The notes beneath the pieces were generated by a model that saw only the letters and a list, made by a program, of their open reading frames with translations, did not search any database and had not been told where the DNA came from. This document shows, piece by piece, positions 11,728 to 22,727 of a DNA stretch of 37,948 nt (positions within the stretch are counted from its first letter, which is position 1; the number at the start of each line of letters is the position of its first letter). This stretch comes from Trametes villosa. Its lineage: Eukaryota > Basidiomycota > Agaricomycetes > Polyporales > Polyporaceae. The stretch is taken from NCBI GenBank assembly GCA_002964805.2, contig PUDQ02000021.1, positions 1-37,948 of the forward strand, in the 5' to 3' direction. The position numbers and the translations under genes are program-made.

Positions 11728-14060
11728 ATGCCGCCACCGACGACAGACAGTCTCGCCAGTCACATTCCGATGTTCGACTCGTTCGAATCGTTCTGCGCAC
11801 ACATGCTCGCTCACGACGTCGACCTGCGATACGCGCTCGCGCGGATGCAGCTCCTTCTTGTGCGCATGCAGCGTTCCCGCCTTGATTCGCACTGATGCAC
11901 CGCTCCCAGGTCACCATGGAGGTCACCTCCGCGCAGGACGACACGTTCGAGCAGGTCTTTGCTGGCCGCTTCGTCCACGGTGAGCCCTATTGGGCTCAGC
12001 GATTCATGCGCCTCTACTCGACGGAAACTCGTCAAAACGAGCTCATACTCGCCAAACGTCGCCACTCTGAGCTTTCAGCGCAGTATGCGTCCCTTCAAAC
12101 GCAGCGAGCAGAGCTCGAGCGGGCTTGTCTCGCCTCCCGATCGCCAGCGCAGAATCAACACGCACGCAACGCCCTCCGCTCACACGTTTCCCGCACGACC
12201 GCCCTGCTCGAGGAGATCGGCGGGAGCAACAGGAAGGTCCAGGAGGCCAACGCCCAGCGTACGCGCGCATTCTCTCTCTCTCTTCCGTCCGCTCATCGCT
12301 ACCGCGTAGTGGCTACCGTGCTTAGGACCGGATCGTATCGTGTATGGTTCGTAAACGGCGACTTGGCGGCCGCTCCCCCTCCGGAGAGCCTCCTTCCGCT
12401 CGCGCTGGCCCCATCTGCTCGACTCACCCCACAGTTGCGATCCCCCACGATGGACCCATCTTCTCCCGCTCCCGCTCAGTCCAGCCCCATTCATGTCGAG
12501 TCCTCGCCCCTCCCCGAAGAGCCGATGAACATTTCCCCCGACGGCAGCCATCTGCTCGATGCGCTTTCCATTGGCCCGACTATTGCCTCCTCTCCTCCCA
12601 GCCACGTAGATTACGGCTACCTGGACGAGCCCGCGGAGCCCGTATCGAGCGATGCGCCGTCCCTCCTCTTCCCCCATGCGAGCGCAGCCGGAGGCTTGGA
12701 TCCCGACGCCTGCCTCATCCGATTCCAGGGTCCGGTAAGTCGCGCTCCCGTTCCATTCGCTCCCTCTCAATTGAACCCACGTCCTCCGCAGTGCGATCAA
12801 TGCAAGGAGGCCGAGAGAGTGTGCGAACCCGGCCCTCAGCGCATGTGCAAGCCGTGTGCACAAGCGGCGAACGTCCGCTGCGCCTGGGCCCATCTCCGTG
12901 CCAACGGCGAGCTACACTTCCCCAAGGGCAAGGTCGCGCGCGCCTTCTTCAACGGCGTCGGTTTCAATATCGTCAAGTACCGCATTCCGCAATGGCCCGA
13001 AGTCCTCGATCTCCTCTCGTCCGCCGCTACCTTTCTTCGCGAGCGTCCTCCCACTTCGCTCAACACAGCGGAGTTGAAACGTCGGGCATCCAACTCCTCG
13101 TCCTATCCTGTATCTCCCGATGGATCTACTCTCCTCCCCTCCTCGGCGCAGGACGCCGTGGCCAAGATCGAGCGCACGTCTGGCACTGGATTCTACGATT
13201 CCATCAAGGCTCCCCTGTCACCCCTTCGCCAGGGCACGCTCGGTGCCTCCCAATCGGCATCCCGCGCTGACCGCAACAAGCGGGGCCGTCCGTCGAGCTC
13301 GAACCCGAGCGACGACACCCTCGACGATGACGATACCGATAGCGGCGACGGAGGCATCCCCGACAACGACGCGCAGCACGAGGCGGACGATGGCCACAGC
13401 GACGGCGTCTCGGACACCCCTCGCGGAGGAGCTCGCTCCGAGTACGACGGCCAGAGCGAGGAGGACTCCGGCGAGGTCGGGACCGAGGAAGCGCACCCCG
13501 ACCGTTCCCTCAGCCCCGACCACTCCCTCAGCCCCGATCGCTCCCCCAGCCCACTCCAAGCCGTCGAGGACGACGGAGACGCCCAGGCAGAGCATCATGC
13601 GCCCCCATCCAGTCCGGAAGATCAGGACGAGGACGTAGAGAGCGAGGACAGTGCGCCCGAGGACGCTGTAGGCCCAGATCGCGCCGCCCCGGGATCTGCA
13701 CCTCCCCATCGCGGCGAAGTTCTAGGCCTTCAACTTCGAACCATTGCGGCTCTCGAGGCATCCATTGCTCACGAGCGGATGTTTCTTGCAGAAGACCTGA
13801 TTCGGGCCGACGCGTATCGCACCGCGCTCGCGAGCCTGTCCCCCTCTTCGCAGCCCTCCAACGACGCCACGTCTTCGCATGGCCCGGAAAGACCTTCCGA
13901 AGCCGCACCCCGTACGACGTCTTACCTTTTCCACCCGTTGCTCCGATTGACCCTTTCCCCAGAATACCTCCCCATTCCCGTCCCCGACCCGCGCCCACAA
14001 CCTCGCGCTCAGCGCAACCTGCCCAGCGCAGCCTCAGCTAAGCCGCGGAGAAAAAAATGA
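11728..14060 (+). CDS. NM2: N-module family protein with canonical Zn2Cys6 finger and acidic tail (724 aa)
   Basis: Exons are 11728-11859, 11910-12258, 12310-12734 and 12792-14060; introns are 50, 51 and 57 nt. The last two introns are multiples of three and free of stops, so a longer unspliced frame also exists; the paralogues argue for splicing. Exon 1 is 44 codons, as in NM1. Exon 2 holds F-x3-F and YWAQRFMRLY. Exon 3 starts with VLRTGSYR, matching TLEGRYR in NM5 and NM7. The finger at 303-332 reads C-x2-C-x6-C-x7-C-x2-C-x7-C, fully canonical, followed by LRANGEL and FFNGVGFNIV. Residues from about 476 to 598 are very acidic, with short LSPD repeats, and could act as an activation or interaction region. 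The C-terminus is basic (KPRRKK). A nuclear regulator is the best guess; target unknown. Confidence 0.85.
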
Positions 14061-14386
14061 AGGGAGTGGCAAAGCGACGCGCGCTGATGGCATACGCGAC
14101 CCTCTCGCACGACACCGTCCGCCGAAGTCCTCTTTCCCGTTCAGTTCGCTGTACTCCTACCTGTATTGATATTACGCACCCAAGCATCGTATCGTCCAAT
14201 TCATGTGATCGTCTCACCCACGCGTCCCGCCTCGCCCATGTTGTGCCCTTCTCCGATCTGCGTCCCCCCGTACACGATCACCATCAACGCGTGTCATACT
14301 CGTTGCACACCGCACGCTCTCGTACCATATAAAACCTCCACCTCTGAGTCCCTCCAACGAACGCGCTTCCCCCAGCTTCCGACCGG
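14061..14386. other. NM2-NM3 intergenic region
   Basis: 326 bases between the NM2 stop and the NM3 start. The only recognisable element is the TATA-like run at 14327. Confidence 0.4.
14327..14334 (+). promoter_or_regulatory. TATA-like box of NM3
   Basis: ATATAAAA lies 53 bases before the NM3 start codon in otherwise GC-rich sequence. It is a good positional fit for a core promoter element of NM3. Confidence 0.5.
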
Positions 14387-15186
14387 ATGGCATACCCGTC
14401 CTCCTCCAACGCATACACGTCCCTCCACGACTTCATTCGCTCCTTCCGAGCGCGCCCGCTCGATTTCACGCAACCGCCCATCCTCGAAGGTTTCAAAGAC
14501 GATCTGGTGCGACAGATTCCTCCAGGTCACGCACCGTGGTCGCTCACATTACGCCCGCACAGAAAGCGTGCACCTCGTTCGAAGCCCGCGCAGACGACGC
14601 CTTCGCCGCGCTCTACAGAGACAAGCTTCAATCCTCCTCGAAGATGGCACACCAGTATCTCGTGGCGTATATCGAGCGCAGCCGTGCAATCCTTTGCGAG
14701 ACCGCCGAGCGATCGCGCGCGCGCGCGCAGGATGCCTACCTAGAAGCTCTCCTCAGCTACGAAGACATCGAGCAGCAGGTCAATGGCTGCGCCGGCCAGC
14801 CCTCCGCGCGGCTCCTCCAACGTTTCCAGATGGCCAAGGCCACGCTCCGGACGAAGTTCAATGACCTTCTCGCTGCAGCAGGAGTGGAGGGCACCGCTCT
14901 CGTTCAAGGTTAGGCTCTCCACCGCATGACCCTATCTTCCCTCTCGTGCCGACGCACATCGTCAGCGAACGCTCCCGACTTCTTCCTCCTCGAACGCCAC
15001 CTTCGCGCGCCATCGGACTATCTCCCACCCACGGACTTTACTCGTGAGACTCTCACCGCGCTCATCACCGGCATCAGCGCTCGCACCGAGGGGGAACCGG
15101 AGCACCTCAACACGCTAATTGCGGCCAGGGACAACGCCGTGGAGGCGCTCCGCCAGTTGTACCCCCTCGGCGGGAATCATAATTAG
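14387..15186 (+). CDS. NM3: divergent short N-module protein without zinc finger (228 aa)
   Basis: Exons are 14387-14506, 14563-14908 and 14966-15186; introns are 56 and 57 nt. Exon 1 (40 codons) has the family pattern of aromatic and Leu residues and ends at the same relative splice position as the other members. Exon 2 is strongly helical with many Ala, Glu and Arg residues, likely a coiled coil. The second intron uses GTTAGG as donor, a weak site; without it the protein would stop at 14913 after 156 residues. The spliced version continues into a frame that ends cleanly with NHN and no finger. This is the most diverged of the eight members, and its family membership rests on position, exon layout and helical character rather than clear identity. 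Function unknown. Confidence 0.58.
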
Positions 15187-15840
15187 GGTTCGGCAGATAG
15201 GAGGACAGAGAAGGGTTAGAAGTATCACACACCCAATCTGACAGTTCACCGCACGCTTCCTCTCCCCGTTCACACTGCACCCGCCTCTGTTCCCGCAAAG
15301 ATTCGCATGCCGTACTTTGAGCTGCCATCGAGTGTTGCGTGCGCGCCGCGCACGTGTACAGTCCGACCGCTTCCCACCACCAGCTTCTCCCTCTTGTCAG
15401 GGTCTGCGACGCCCTGCCGTCCGCATTTCTCCCCTCCCGCCCCCTCCCGCTTGCCTCTCCGCGCTGTGGTCTGCTTCCGCAAAAACGGCTGAGCTCTACA
15501 TCCACCGGGCACGCCGCCGCCTCTACGAGCCTTTCATGGGCAGTCCGCTCCCCATTATAGACCCGTAGAAGCTGCCATATGCCTGCACTCCGCTCCGCGC
15601 GCTCGCCTGACGGCTCACACAATGCTTCGCATGATCGGACCGCTGACACGGTAAGCCCCTCCCGCGCCGCATGCGCTCCAGGATGACCACATGGCGAGAG
15701 GCAAACACTCCCCGCTCGGGACATCTCCCCTCGATCGCACGACGCGCACGCCTCTACAACCCCCTTCACAGCACCACGCGCACATCCCCACTACCTCTCT
15801 CGCCTCGCGCTGCCCTGCCTCACATATACCCCTCGCCATC
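15187..15840. other. NM4 upstream region, duplicated at NM6
   Basis: About 650 bases. Parts match the NM6 upstream region, including a shared CAATCTGACAGTTCAC string near 15233 and 19525 and a decayed hairpin at about 15521-15572. I see no gene here. Confidence 0.5.
15521..15572. repeat. Decayed inverted repeat upstream of NM4
   Basis: Arms TCTACG and CGTAGA enclose a partly mismatched stem and the loop string GCAGTCCGCTC. The same loop and a perfect stem are present upstream of NM6 at 19861, so the two are copies of one ancestral hairpin. Confidence 0.55.
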
Positions 15841-16682
15841 ATGGATACACAGCCGCCACCGCCAGGTAATCTAGAGTCGATCAGCACCTTCCGCGAGTTT
15901 GCTCTCTTCATGGCCACCGCGCCCGTCATCGACCTACACCTTGCACTGGTCAAGATGCACACGATTCTGGTGCGATTCGCCCCTCTCCCGTTACTAATGG
16001 TGTTGACAGCTGCAGCGCAGCTCGCCGAAAGATGCACCGACAGAAACGACCCCGATTTCGAGTCCTTCTTCGCTCGCAGGCTCGAACACGATCATCACTA
16101 TTGGGCGCACCGCTTCATCACTCTGTACAGCGAGGTCACGCGCCTCGAGGAACTCGCGCATATTCAGGCCATCTACACCGAGGCCCTCGCGCAGCGCATC
16201 GACTGCGATACCTACGTCCGAGCCGCGGAGGATCTCGCCCTGCGTTGGATCGACGATACTGCGGCTGCCTCTAGGCTCGACGAAGAAGTACAAACGGCGC
16301 GCTCCAAGCGCATGATCTTGTACATGCTCCTTCGCAGGTATCGCAGGGCGGGGCTCTTTGCACGAGAAGACCGTGAGTCCAGCCTCCATTTCGCCCTCCT
16401 CGCCTCGGCTAACTGCTTGCGCTCCTAGTGCAGAACGTGATCGCCCATGGCGCGTTCCGGCCGTGGGGCGCGCACACCTTCCCGGCAAGCTGCCCGTCCT
16501 CGGAGGATCACATCGTTCGCCTCCCTCTTCCATTGATGCCATCCGGACTCCCACATATACTGACGCAGTTACTCGATGCGGGGCCATCCCCTTCAACTTC
16601 GCCACCGGTGGCGGGCACGGAGATGCATGACCAACCGTCGAGCTCTTCGCTCTCGAACCGCACGCACGCCTACCCCATCTGA
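15841..16682 (+). CDS. NM4: N-module protein without zinc finger (244 aa)
   Basis: Exons are 15841-15969, 16021-16372 and 16429-16682; introns are 51 and 56 nt. The first acceptor was chosen by frame and by NM6, which has the identical intron length. Exon 1 carries FREFALFM and LALVKMHTIL; exon 2 carries FESFFARRLE and WAHRFITLY, the family N-module core, then a long helical stretch. Exon 3 begins with the block NVIAHGAFRPWGAHTFP, shared almost exactly with NM6, then turns into a Pro/Ser-rich tail that differs between the two. No finger, signal peptide or membrane segment is seen. The protein might pair with full-length members through the helical module, as a natural regulator lacking DNA binding; this is inference. 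Confidence 0.75.
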
Positions 16683-17123
16683 ACCTCTGCAGAGATGCGT
16701 CGGCACGCCACATTCTCGTCTGACCTTTCGGTACGTTTACGCACCACCACTCACTCCCGTCTCCTCACTCCGCGTTGACAGCGCTCAAATTTCCTCCATC
16801 ATTCTTTCGCCTCGCACGCGAGCGGTTCTCTTTCCACCCTCCTCCCTCCATTTGCGCCGTGCGCGTTGATCACTCTCGTCGCGGCCGTTACCGCGTCGTT
16901 GGTTATGTATATTAAACGTCTCTATATTAAACGCCCCTCGCGCATTCGCATGGCCTCCTCTCGCGCTCCTTTCCCGTCTCTTCGCACGCAGCGGCGCCCA
17001 CGAATTTAGAGTTATCCCGGAGCACCGGTAACGTTCATCGCAAGCGCCCAGTCAACGCGTGCTCATACCTCAGTTGCGGCACACTCGTCAGACAGACAAC
17101 CCCTCCGTCCGAGCTTCGCACAG
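16683..17123. other. NM5 upstream region with element shared with NM7
   Basis: About 440 bases. TATATTAAACG occurs at about 16909 and again at 16924. The block around 16979-17020 (TTCGCACGCA, then TTTAGAGTT) recurs upstream of NM7 near 21310-21350, which points to a duplicated promoter. Confidence 0.45.
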
Positions 17124-18001
17124 ATGTCGCACCTCTCAACCCCTCACGTTCCCTCGTTCTTTGCATTCTCCACCTGGATGGCATCGGTTAACGCCCACGT
17201 TCAGCTTCACGACGCGCTCGCGCTCATGCGCTCGATAATGGTAGGGCTATTTATGTCAGCGCATCCCCTCCTCCTTAGCGATTTCGCACTAGATCACCGA
17301 AAGCATCGGCAGCGACATGGACCACCTTTTCGAGCTCTTTTTTGTGCCACGCTTCGAGAACCACCCCGAACTCCAGCACTGGGGTCACTGTTTTATGGCT
17401 ACGTACGCCACCATCTCCCGCTGCAACGATCTCGCACATGCTCTCCAACACACAGACGAGCTGTGGTGCGTACGACAGGACCTCCTCGCCGAGCTCCGCA
17501 CCATTTCCATACTCTACCATCTCCCCCACCCATCCGCCCGTCTTGACGCGCACTATCTCTCTCTCGCTCGCGCACTGCACGTTCGCCTGCTGGCCAACGA
17601 GGATCGTCTGTATGCCCAACAGGATACCATCGCTCGTTGTCGTCACAGCGGTACGATTCCTTCCCCTCGTCTCTTCCTGCCTGACTGACTCCTTTCCCGC
17701 ATCAGCCATCAGGGCCACGCTTGAAGGCCGCTACCGGCCCGTGCGCTATTCATCGTCGCCCATCCCTCCAAGTCTCCCGGTTTCATCTCACCTCTCCCCG
17801 CTCGCATCTTCCGGAGACCATGCTCCACCACCTCACGAACGCCCCGCAGTCGCATTGTACGCGCCCCTCGGACTCTACACACTCCACGCTTCCCCATCGC
17901 GCCCTCTCTCTCCTTATGCGTCCAGTCCGCTCACGCCGGCTTCATCCCTGTCCCCGGCCTCGTCGTCTGCGGAGCTCGCGTACCCTCCGTCCGAGGTCTG
18001 A
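17124..18001 (+). CDS. NM5: N-module protein, truncated relative to NM7 (256 aa)
   Basis: Exons are 17124-17240, 17293-17650 and 17706-18001; introns are 52 and 55 nt, the same sizes as in NM7. Exon 1 (39 codons) ends LALMRSIM. Exon 2 starts near DHLFELFF and carries HWGHCFMATY, the family core. Exon 3 opens with IRATLEGRYRPV and runs through a Ser/Pro-rich region to SSAELAYPPSEV, where a TGA at 17999 stops the frame. In NM7 the equivalent position is an open codon and translation continues for about 140 residues. Downstream of the NM5 stop the same frame still encodes recognisable NM7-like sequence (ELARLHAHT) to 18277, so the stop is probably a late nonsense change. An alternative intron removing it is possible, for example a GT at 17996, but no good site pair is evident. 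Confidence 0.68.
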
Positions 18002-18277
18002 TGCCCCGCCGTCCACTTTGGCTTTCGCTCTTTGTCGCCCACGGTCAATCCCTCCTTTTCCGCCCAGTCCCATTCTCCCCCCGCCCCACTCGACCTTCAC
18101 GCTATCGGGGACATCACCTTTCGTCGCAAGGAGCTCGCGCGTTTGCATGCCCACACGGCCGCACAGGTCCAGACTCTCAGGCGCCCTGACCCTCGGCCTG
18201 TCCGCTCATCAGCCCCCTTCTGCAACCGCAGACTCCCCATCCCTCACTGTCTTTACGTCCACGATGCCTCCGACTGA
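18002..18277 (+). pseudogene. Untranslated 3' remnant of NM5
   Basis: After the TGA at 17999 the same frame stays open to 18277 and matches the C-terminal part of NM7: PLDLHAIGD corresponds to LLDPQAIAD, and RRKELARLHAHT to RRIELARLHAHA. The match fades near 18175, where a change of frame would be needed to continue. This is a relic of the longer ancestral tail. Confidence 0.55.
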
Positions 18278-20204
18278 CTACCCTACCCACAATCCTACCT
18301 TCCCATCCCTGAAGCCCGTAGCGCAGCCGGCGGTGTAGCTCCGTTCGGAGATACCAGCCTCGTCTCATTCCCCTGGCCATGCTTCACACACGATTAGCCC
18401 ACCCTCTCCTCCGCCTCCCCAGCATTGATAGTACCTCGTCGCCCCCGTTCGTGCGCACGCTTCCCCACGTACGTTGTCCCTCGCGTAGATACGTACGGCC
18501 CCACCCTTCCCCCTTCGATACTACCAATCGCGCATTCTGCCTCCCTCTCTTTCACCGCTTGTGAGCCCCGCCACCGCCCCGCCGGCATCACTGGCGTATA
18601 CGACGTACTCTCTCACTTTTACTGTCCAATCGTCCGCCCACGTCGGTATACGACATCTTCGGAGACCTTTCCCATCCAGTCGTCCGTCGTGTGGACTGTG
18701 AGACCCATATTCTTCTTAGCAGTACGCGTGCACCTTCCGAGTTCGGGTTCTACACACGGTACAGCCCTTTCTTATCCGTACAGACGCGCAGCCCCAAAAC
18801 GGCGGCGACGCACATTGACACGATCACGTGTGCGCGTTTTACGCTTGTCAGGCCCGCCTAGCGCCCTCCCACAGCCACACAGCCGTCGTGGTGATATCGA
18901 GAAGCTGCCCTCACCCAGAACAGACAGAGCATGTTCCGCGCAATTAGACTCATTTTTGTTGTCGTGGCCATCGACATCCTGTAACCCAACTTGATTGACC
19001 TCCACAACCCCACTCCGAACCCAATCTGGTGTCTACCATCTCGATCGCATACCTGAAAACCACCCTTGCCACACCCATCGCCACTGCTGAGACACATCTC
19101 GATGATGACCGAGCCATCATTTCCCAGCTCAGGCCGCCTATGTCGGGTTCATGCCCGCCGTATGCTTGCATTTAACCCCTCCACAGTCAATCAAACAGAG
19201 CGCCCTGCACGATCCACCCCCACCCCTGCCAATCTCTTACTCTACCGCGTCATTCACACACGCCACCCACACTCACAACCCAGCCTTCGACTCCCGTTGG
19301 GTCACGCTCCCTCGTAGTGTTGTTCACCGACATGGCCGACCGAATTCGAGACTGCGACAGTTCTAGTCCCTGAAATGGATCCCCCCCAATGTCTATTTCA
19401 TGAGCTATGACCTGGAAGTGTACCGCAAGCAGCTCGCGCCGGCTGTACGCGTTGCACGGAAACGATCACTCGGGCCGACGGCGGAGTGGATATCACCAGA
19501 ACGATCCATGTACACTATCGCACACGCAATCTGACAGTTCACTGCGCCATCAAGGGCCCGCCCACTGCAGTAATTCCCCCGTATTCCAGTGTTCGTCCCC
19601 AGATCATACCGCACACGCCCGGTTTGCGCCATAATTCGCCTGTCGTACCAACAGCCTTGCTCGTGCGCTCCACGCCCGGCGCGCACGTAAGCAGCCTCTC
19701 CATACACCATCTCCTCCTTCTTTCCTCGCCGGGGCCTCCAGCGCTCTTCCGCCCGCGATCCTCCTCTTCACCCCCCGCCCTTCACTGTGCGCATTGGACG
19801 TTCTCTCTCCAACCACCAACAAATTCCCGCACCACCGCACGCGCACCGCACGCCGCTGCCTCTACGAGTCTCTGATGGGCAGTCCGCTCTCCATCAGAGA
19901 CTCGTAGATGCAGCGCTATGCCCGCTAGCAGCCCATCGCTCCCGCAGGGCTGACGCCGCCAGGGGTCGCGCTCCCGCAGGCCAATTGCCGCGTTTGCGGC
20001 GGAGGGCCGGTACGCACCTTTCCGCCCTGCGTGCGCCACGCGATTTGCACATGGAGATCGCCACGCATCCAATCGCAACATCTGCCTCCCATCGCAACGA
20101 TGGACACGCCCCCACATTGCCTCGGGTCGAACGACGCGCACACTTGTACCACCCCCCTAGGCCTCCCCCCACTCTCCACACCTCAGCGCTCCCCTTTCCT
20201 CGCC
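18278..20204. other. Long intergenic region between the two NM block copies
   Basis: About 1.9 kb. From roughly 19520 onward it resembles the NM4 upstream region. The 18.3-19.5 kb part has no gene or repeat I can support; the short frames on both strands are inconsistent and low in complexity. Confidence 0.45.
19861..19908. repeat. Perfect 18-bp inverted repeat with 12-base loop upstream of NM6
   Basis: Arms 19861-19878 and 19891-19908 are exact reverse complements (TCTACGAGTCTCTGATGG), separated by loop GCAGTCCGCTCT. A decayed copy with the same loop lies upstream of NM4 at a similar distance from the start codon. It could be a transposon relic, a structured RNA or a protein site. Confidence 0.8.
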
Positions 20205-21003
20205 ATGGATTCACTCCCATCTCCGGTAAATCGATTGCAATCCATCAGCACCTTCCCCGATTTTGCTCTCTTCATGGCCACCGCGCCCGTCATCGACCTA
20301 CGCCTCGCACTGGTCAAGATGCACACGATTCTGGTGCGATTCGCCCCTCTCCCGTTACGAATGGTGTTTACAGCTGCAGGGCAGCTCGAAGAAGGAACCA
20401 CTTCCACGAGCGATCCCGACTTCGAGTCGTTCTTCGCTCGCAGGCTCGAACACGATCATTACTATTGGGCGCATCGCTTCATCACTCTGTACAGCAACGT
20501 CACCCGCCTCCAGCGCCTTGCCAATCTTCAGGCCGCCCACACCGATGCCCTCGCGCAGCGCATCGACAGCGATGCCGATGTGAGATCAGCGGAGGATACC
20601 GCCCTGCTTTGGCTCGACGACGCCCAGCATGCCTCTGTGCGAGACGACTTCGTACGAACGATGCGCTCCAAGCGGATGGACGTCTATATGCTCCTTTGTA
20701 GAGTTCGCAGCGAGGGGCTTCTTGCACAAGCGGACCGTGAGTCCCGCCTCCATCGCGCCTTCGTCGCTCAGCTAACTGCTTGCGCCCCTAGTGGAGAACG
20801 TGATCGCCCATGGCGCGTTCCGGCCGTGGGGCGCGCATACCTTCCCGGCAAACCGCCCGTCCGCGGATGATCACATCGTTCGCTTTCCTCCTCCGCCGAT
20901 GACATCTGGACCCGCATATATACTCACGCACCTCCTCACCGCCGGCCCACCTCCTCCGCCTCCTGCGACAGCCGGCCCGTCGCTCATACATGCTCCGCCT
21001 TAG
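20205..21003 (+). CDS. NM6: N-module protein without zinc finger, close paralogue of NM4 (230 aa)
   Basis: Exons are 20205-20333, 20385-20736 and 20792-21003; introns are 51 and 55 nt. The first two exons have exactly the lengths of those in NM4 (129 and 352 nt), and most residues match: FALFMATAPVIDL, FESFFARRLEHDH and WAHRFITLY are shared. Even the first intron is nearly identical in sequence to that of NM4, which suggests a recent copy or gene conversion. Exon 3 begins with NVIAHGAFRPWGAHTFP and ends in a Pro-rich tail. There is no finger. The upstream region shares the hairpin and other blocks with NM4. Function unknown; a helical interaction module is the likely content. Confidence 0.76.
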
Positions 21004-21450
21004 AACTCTGCACCGCTCTCTCGCGCGGACATCTGCTTGGTTTCGTCGCCTGCACCACCCCGTTTACACCCCACATTCCGTACGTCCACGAACAATTTGT
21101 CCCTCCCGCGAGCTCACTTTCCAGCGATAGCTCAACCACATCCTCCCTCCCCCGCCTCGTCCGCACACGCGGCCGCTCCTCCAACCCCTGTCCACTTTCC
21201 ATCTTCGCCGTGGCTGTTGACGTTCGCCTCCCGGCCGTCTCCGCCTTCCTCCTGATCTGTACTCCACGCCCCTCGCATCTCCAGATCGCATCTCTCTTCC
21301 TGATCCTTCTTTCGCACGCACCTAGCGCTCCGCCTGTATTTAGAGTTCTCATCGGAAATGATCATCGCAGGCGCTCCGCAGGCGCGTGCTTATAGCTCAA
21401 ACGCGGGACACCCGTCAGCCAAACGTCCCACTCTTTCCTGCTCAGCCCAG
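21004..21450. other. NM7 upstream region
   Basis: About 450 bases, homologous to the region before NM5. The TTCGCACGCA and TTTAGAGTT blocks lie at about 21311-21349, and GCTTATAGCTC at about 21388 is a weak TATA-like run about 60 bases before the NM7 start. Confidence 0.45.
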
Positions 21451-22727
21451 ATGTCTCAGCTTCCACCCTATTACCTTCCAACATTCTCGGAATTTGCGGC
21501 CTGGATGTCCTCGGAAGACGAGCGCATTGACCTACAGGACGCTCTCTCAATCATGCGATCGATACTGGTACGCCTCTAACTGCCATTTTACTGCCACACC
21601 CCGACCAACTTTACGCTAGATCGCCGACCGTGTCTGTAGCGACATGGACCACCTCTTCGAGCTGTTTTTTGCCACGCGGTTCGAGTACCATCCGGATCCT
21701 CAGCTCCGGTGGTGGGGTGATCGTTTTATGGCCGAGTATGCCTTCATATCCCGCTCGAACGACCTCGAACACGCTCGCCAGCGCATGCAAGATCTGTCTT
21801 TGACACTACAAGACCTCCGTGGCGAGCTTCGCACCGTTTACACACTGTACCAACTGCCCCACCCAACCGCCCGCTCCGACAACCACTATCTCTCTATCGC
21901 TCGCCCACTCTACCTTCGCGTTTGCGCCATGGAGGAAGAGGTAGCTACTCAACAAGCGCGCGTTGCTCGCTGTCGCCGAAACGGTGCCATCCCTTTTCTT
22001 TGCCTCGCCTCGCACCGCTGACCATCGTCCCGCGTCAGTGGCGCGTACCACGCTTGAAGGGAGATACCGACCCGTGCTGTACTTCTACCCCTCCTCTCCT
22101 CCTCGCACGTCAGCTACACTTCACCCCATGCCGCTCGCACCCGCCGTCGCGCTTCCTCCGCCAATTCAGGAAGACCCTGCCGCTGTGTCGCTCGTGCGCC
22201 CCGGAGTCCCTACACTCCGCGGTTCGCCATCCCGCGCTTCATCCCTTCCATCTTCCAACCCTCCCCACCCGTACATTGCACGTTCGCCGTCCCCACCCCT
22301 TTCACCGGCCTCGTCCTCTGCCGAGCTCCAGTATCCTCCGACCGAGGTCGGGCACGCAAGCTCGAACTTTGCTGCGCTCTCTCCGCCGCCCATGGTCATC
22401 CCGTCCCAACCTGACCGCACTCCTTCTCCGCCCGCCCTTCTTGACCCCCAAGCTATTGCGGACCTGGCCCTCAGGCGCATTGAGCTCGCGCGACTACACG
22501 CGCACGCGACTGCTGAGATCGAGCGGCTTGACAGCCTCCTCTTGCACCTACTCACCGAAGACCTACCCAACGAGACCACAGACCCCCGGTCGACCTCGGC
22601 CTTTGCGCCTTCAACGTCCCCCGCCAGCGCACCCACACGCGCTTCCGTCTCTGCATCCCTCGCCACAGAGATGCAGCGGCAGTCGCAGCTTCGTGCGGAC
22701 ATAATCAGCCTCGTGTCACCACCCTAA
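21451..22727 (+). CDS. NM7: N-module protein with long helical C-terminus, no zinc finger (389 aa)
   Basis: Exons are 21451-21567, 21620-21983 and 22039-22727; introns are 52 and 55 nt. It is the full-length counterpart of NM5. Exon 1 (39 codons) carries FSEFAAWM and ends ALSIMRSIL. Exon 2 has DHLFELFF and WWGDRFMAEY, then a helical segment with paired Arg and Glu residues. Exon 3 opens with TTLEGRYRPVLY and a Ser/Pro-rich linker. Residues from about 280 to 330 form a probable coiled coil (IADLALRRIELARLHAHA), and the protein ends with another helical run (LATEMQRQSQLRADI). No zinc ligands are arranged in a finger. The C-terminal coiled coil suggests dimerisation; function otherwise unknown. 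Confidence 0.77.
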
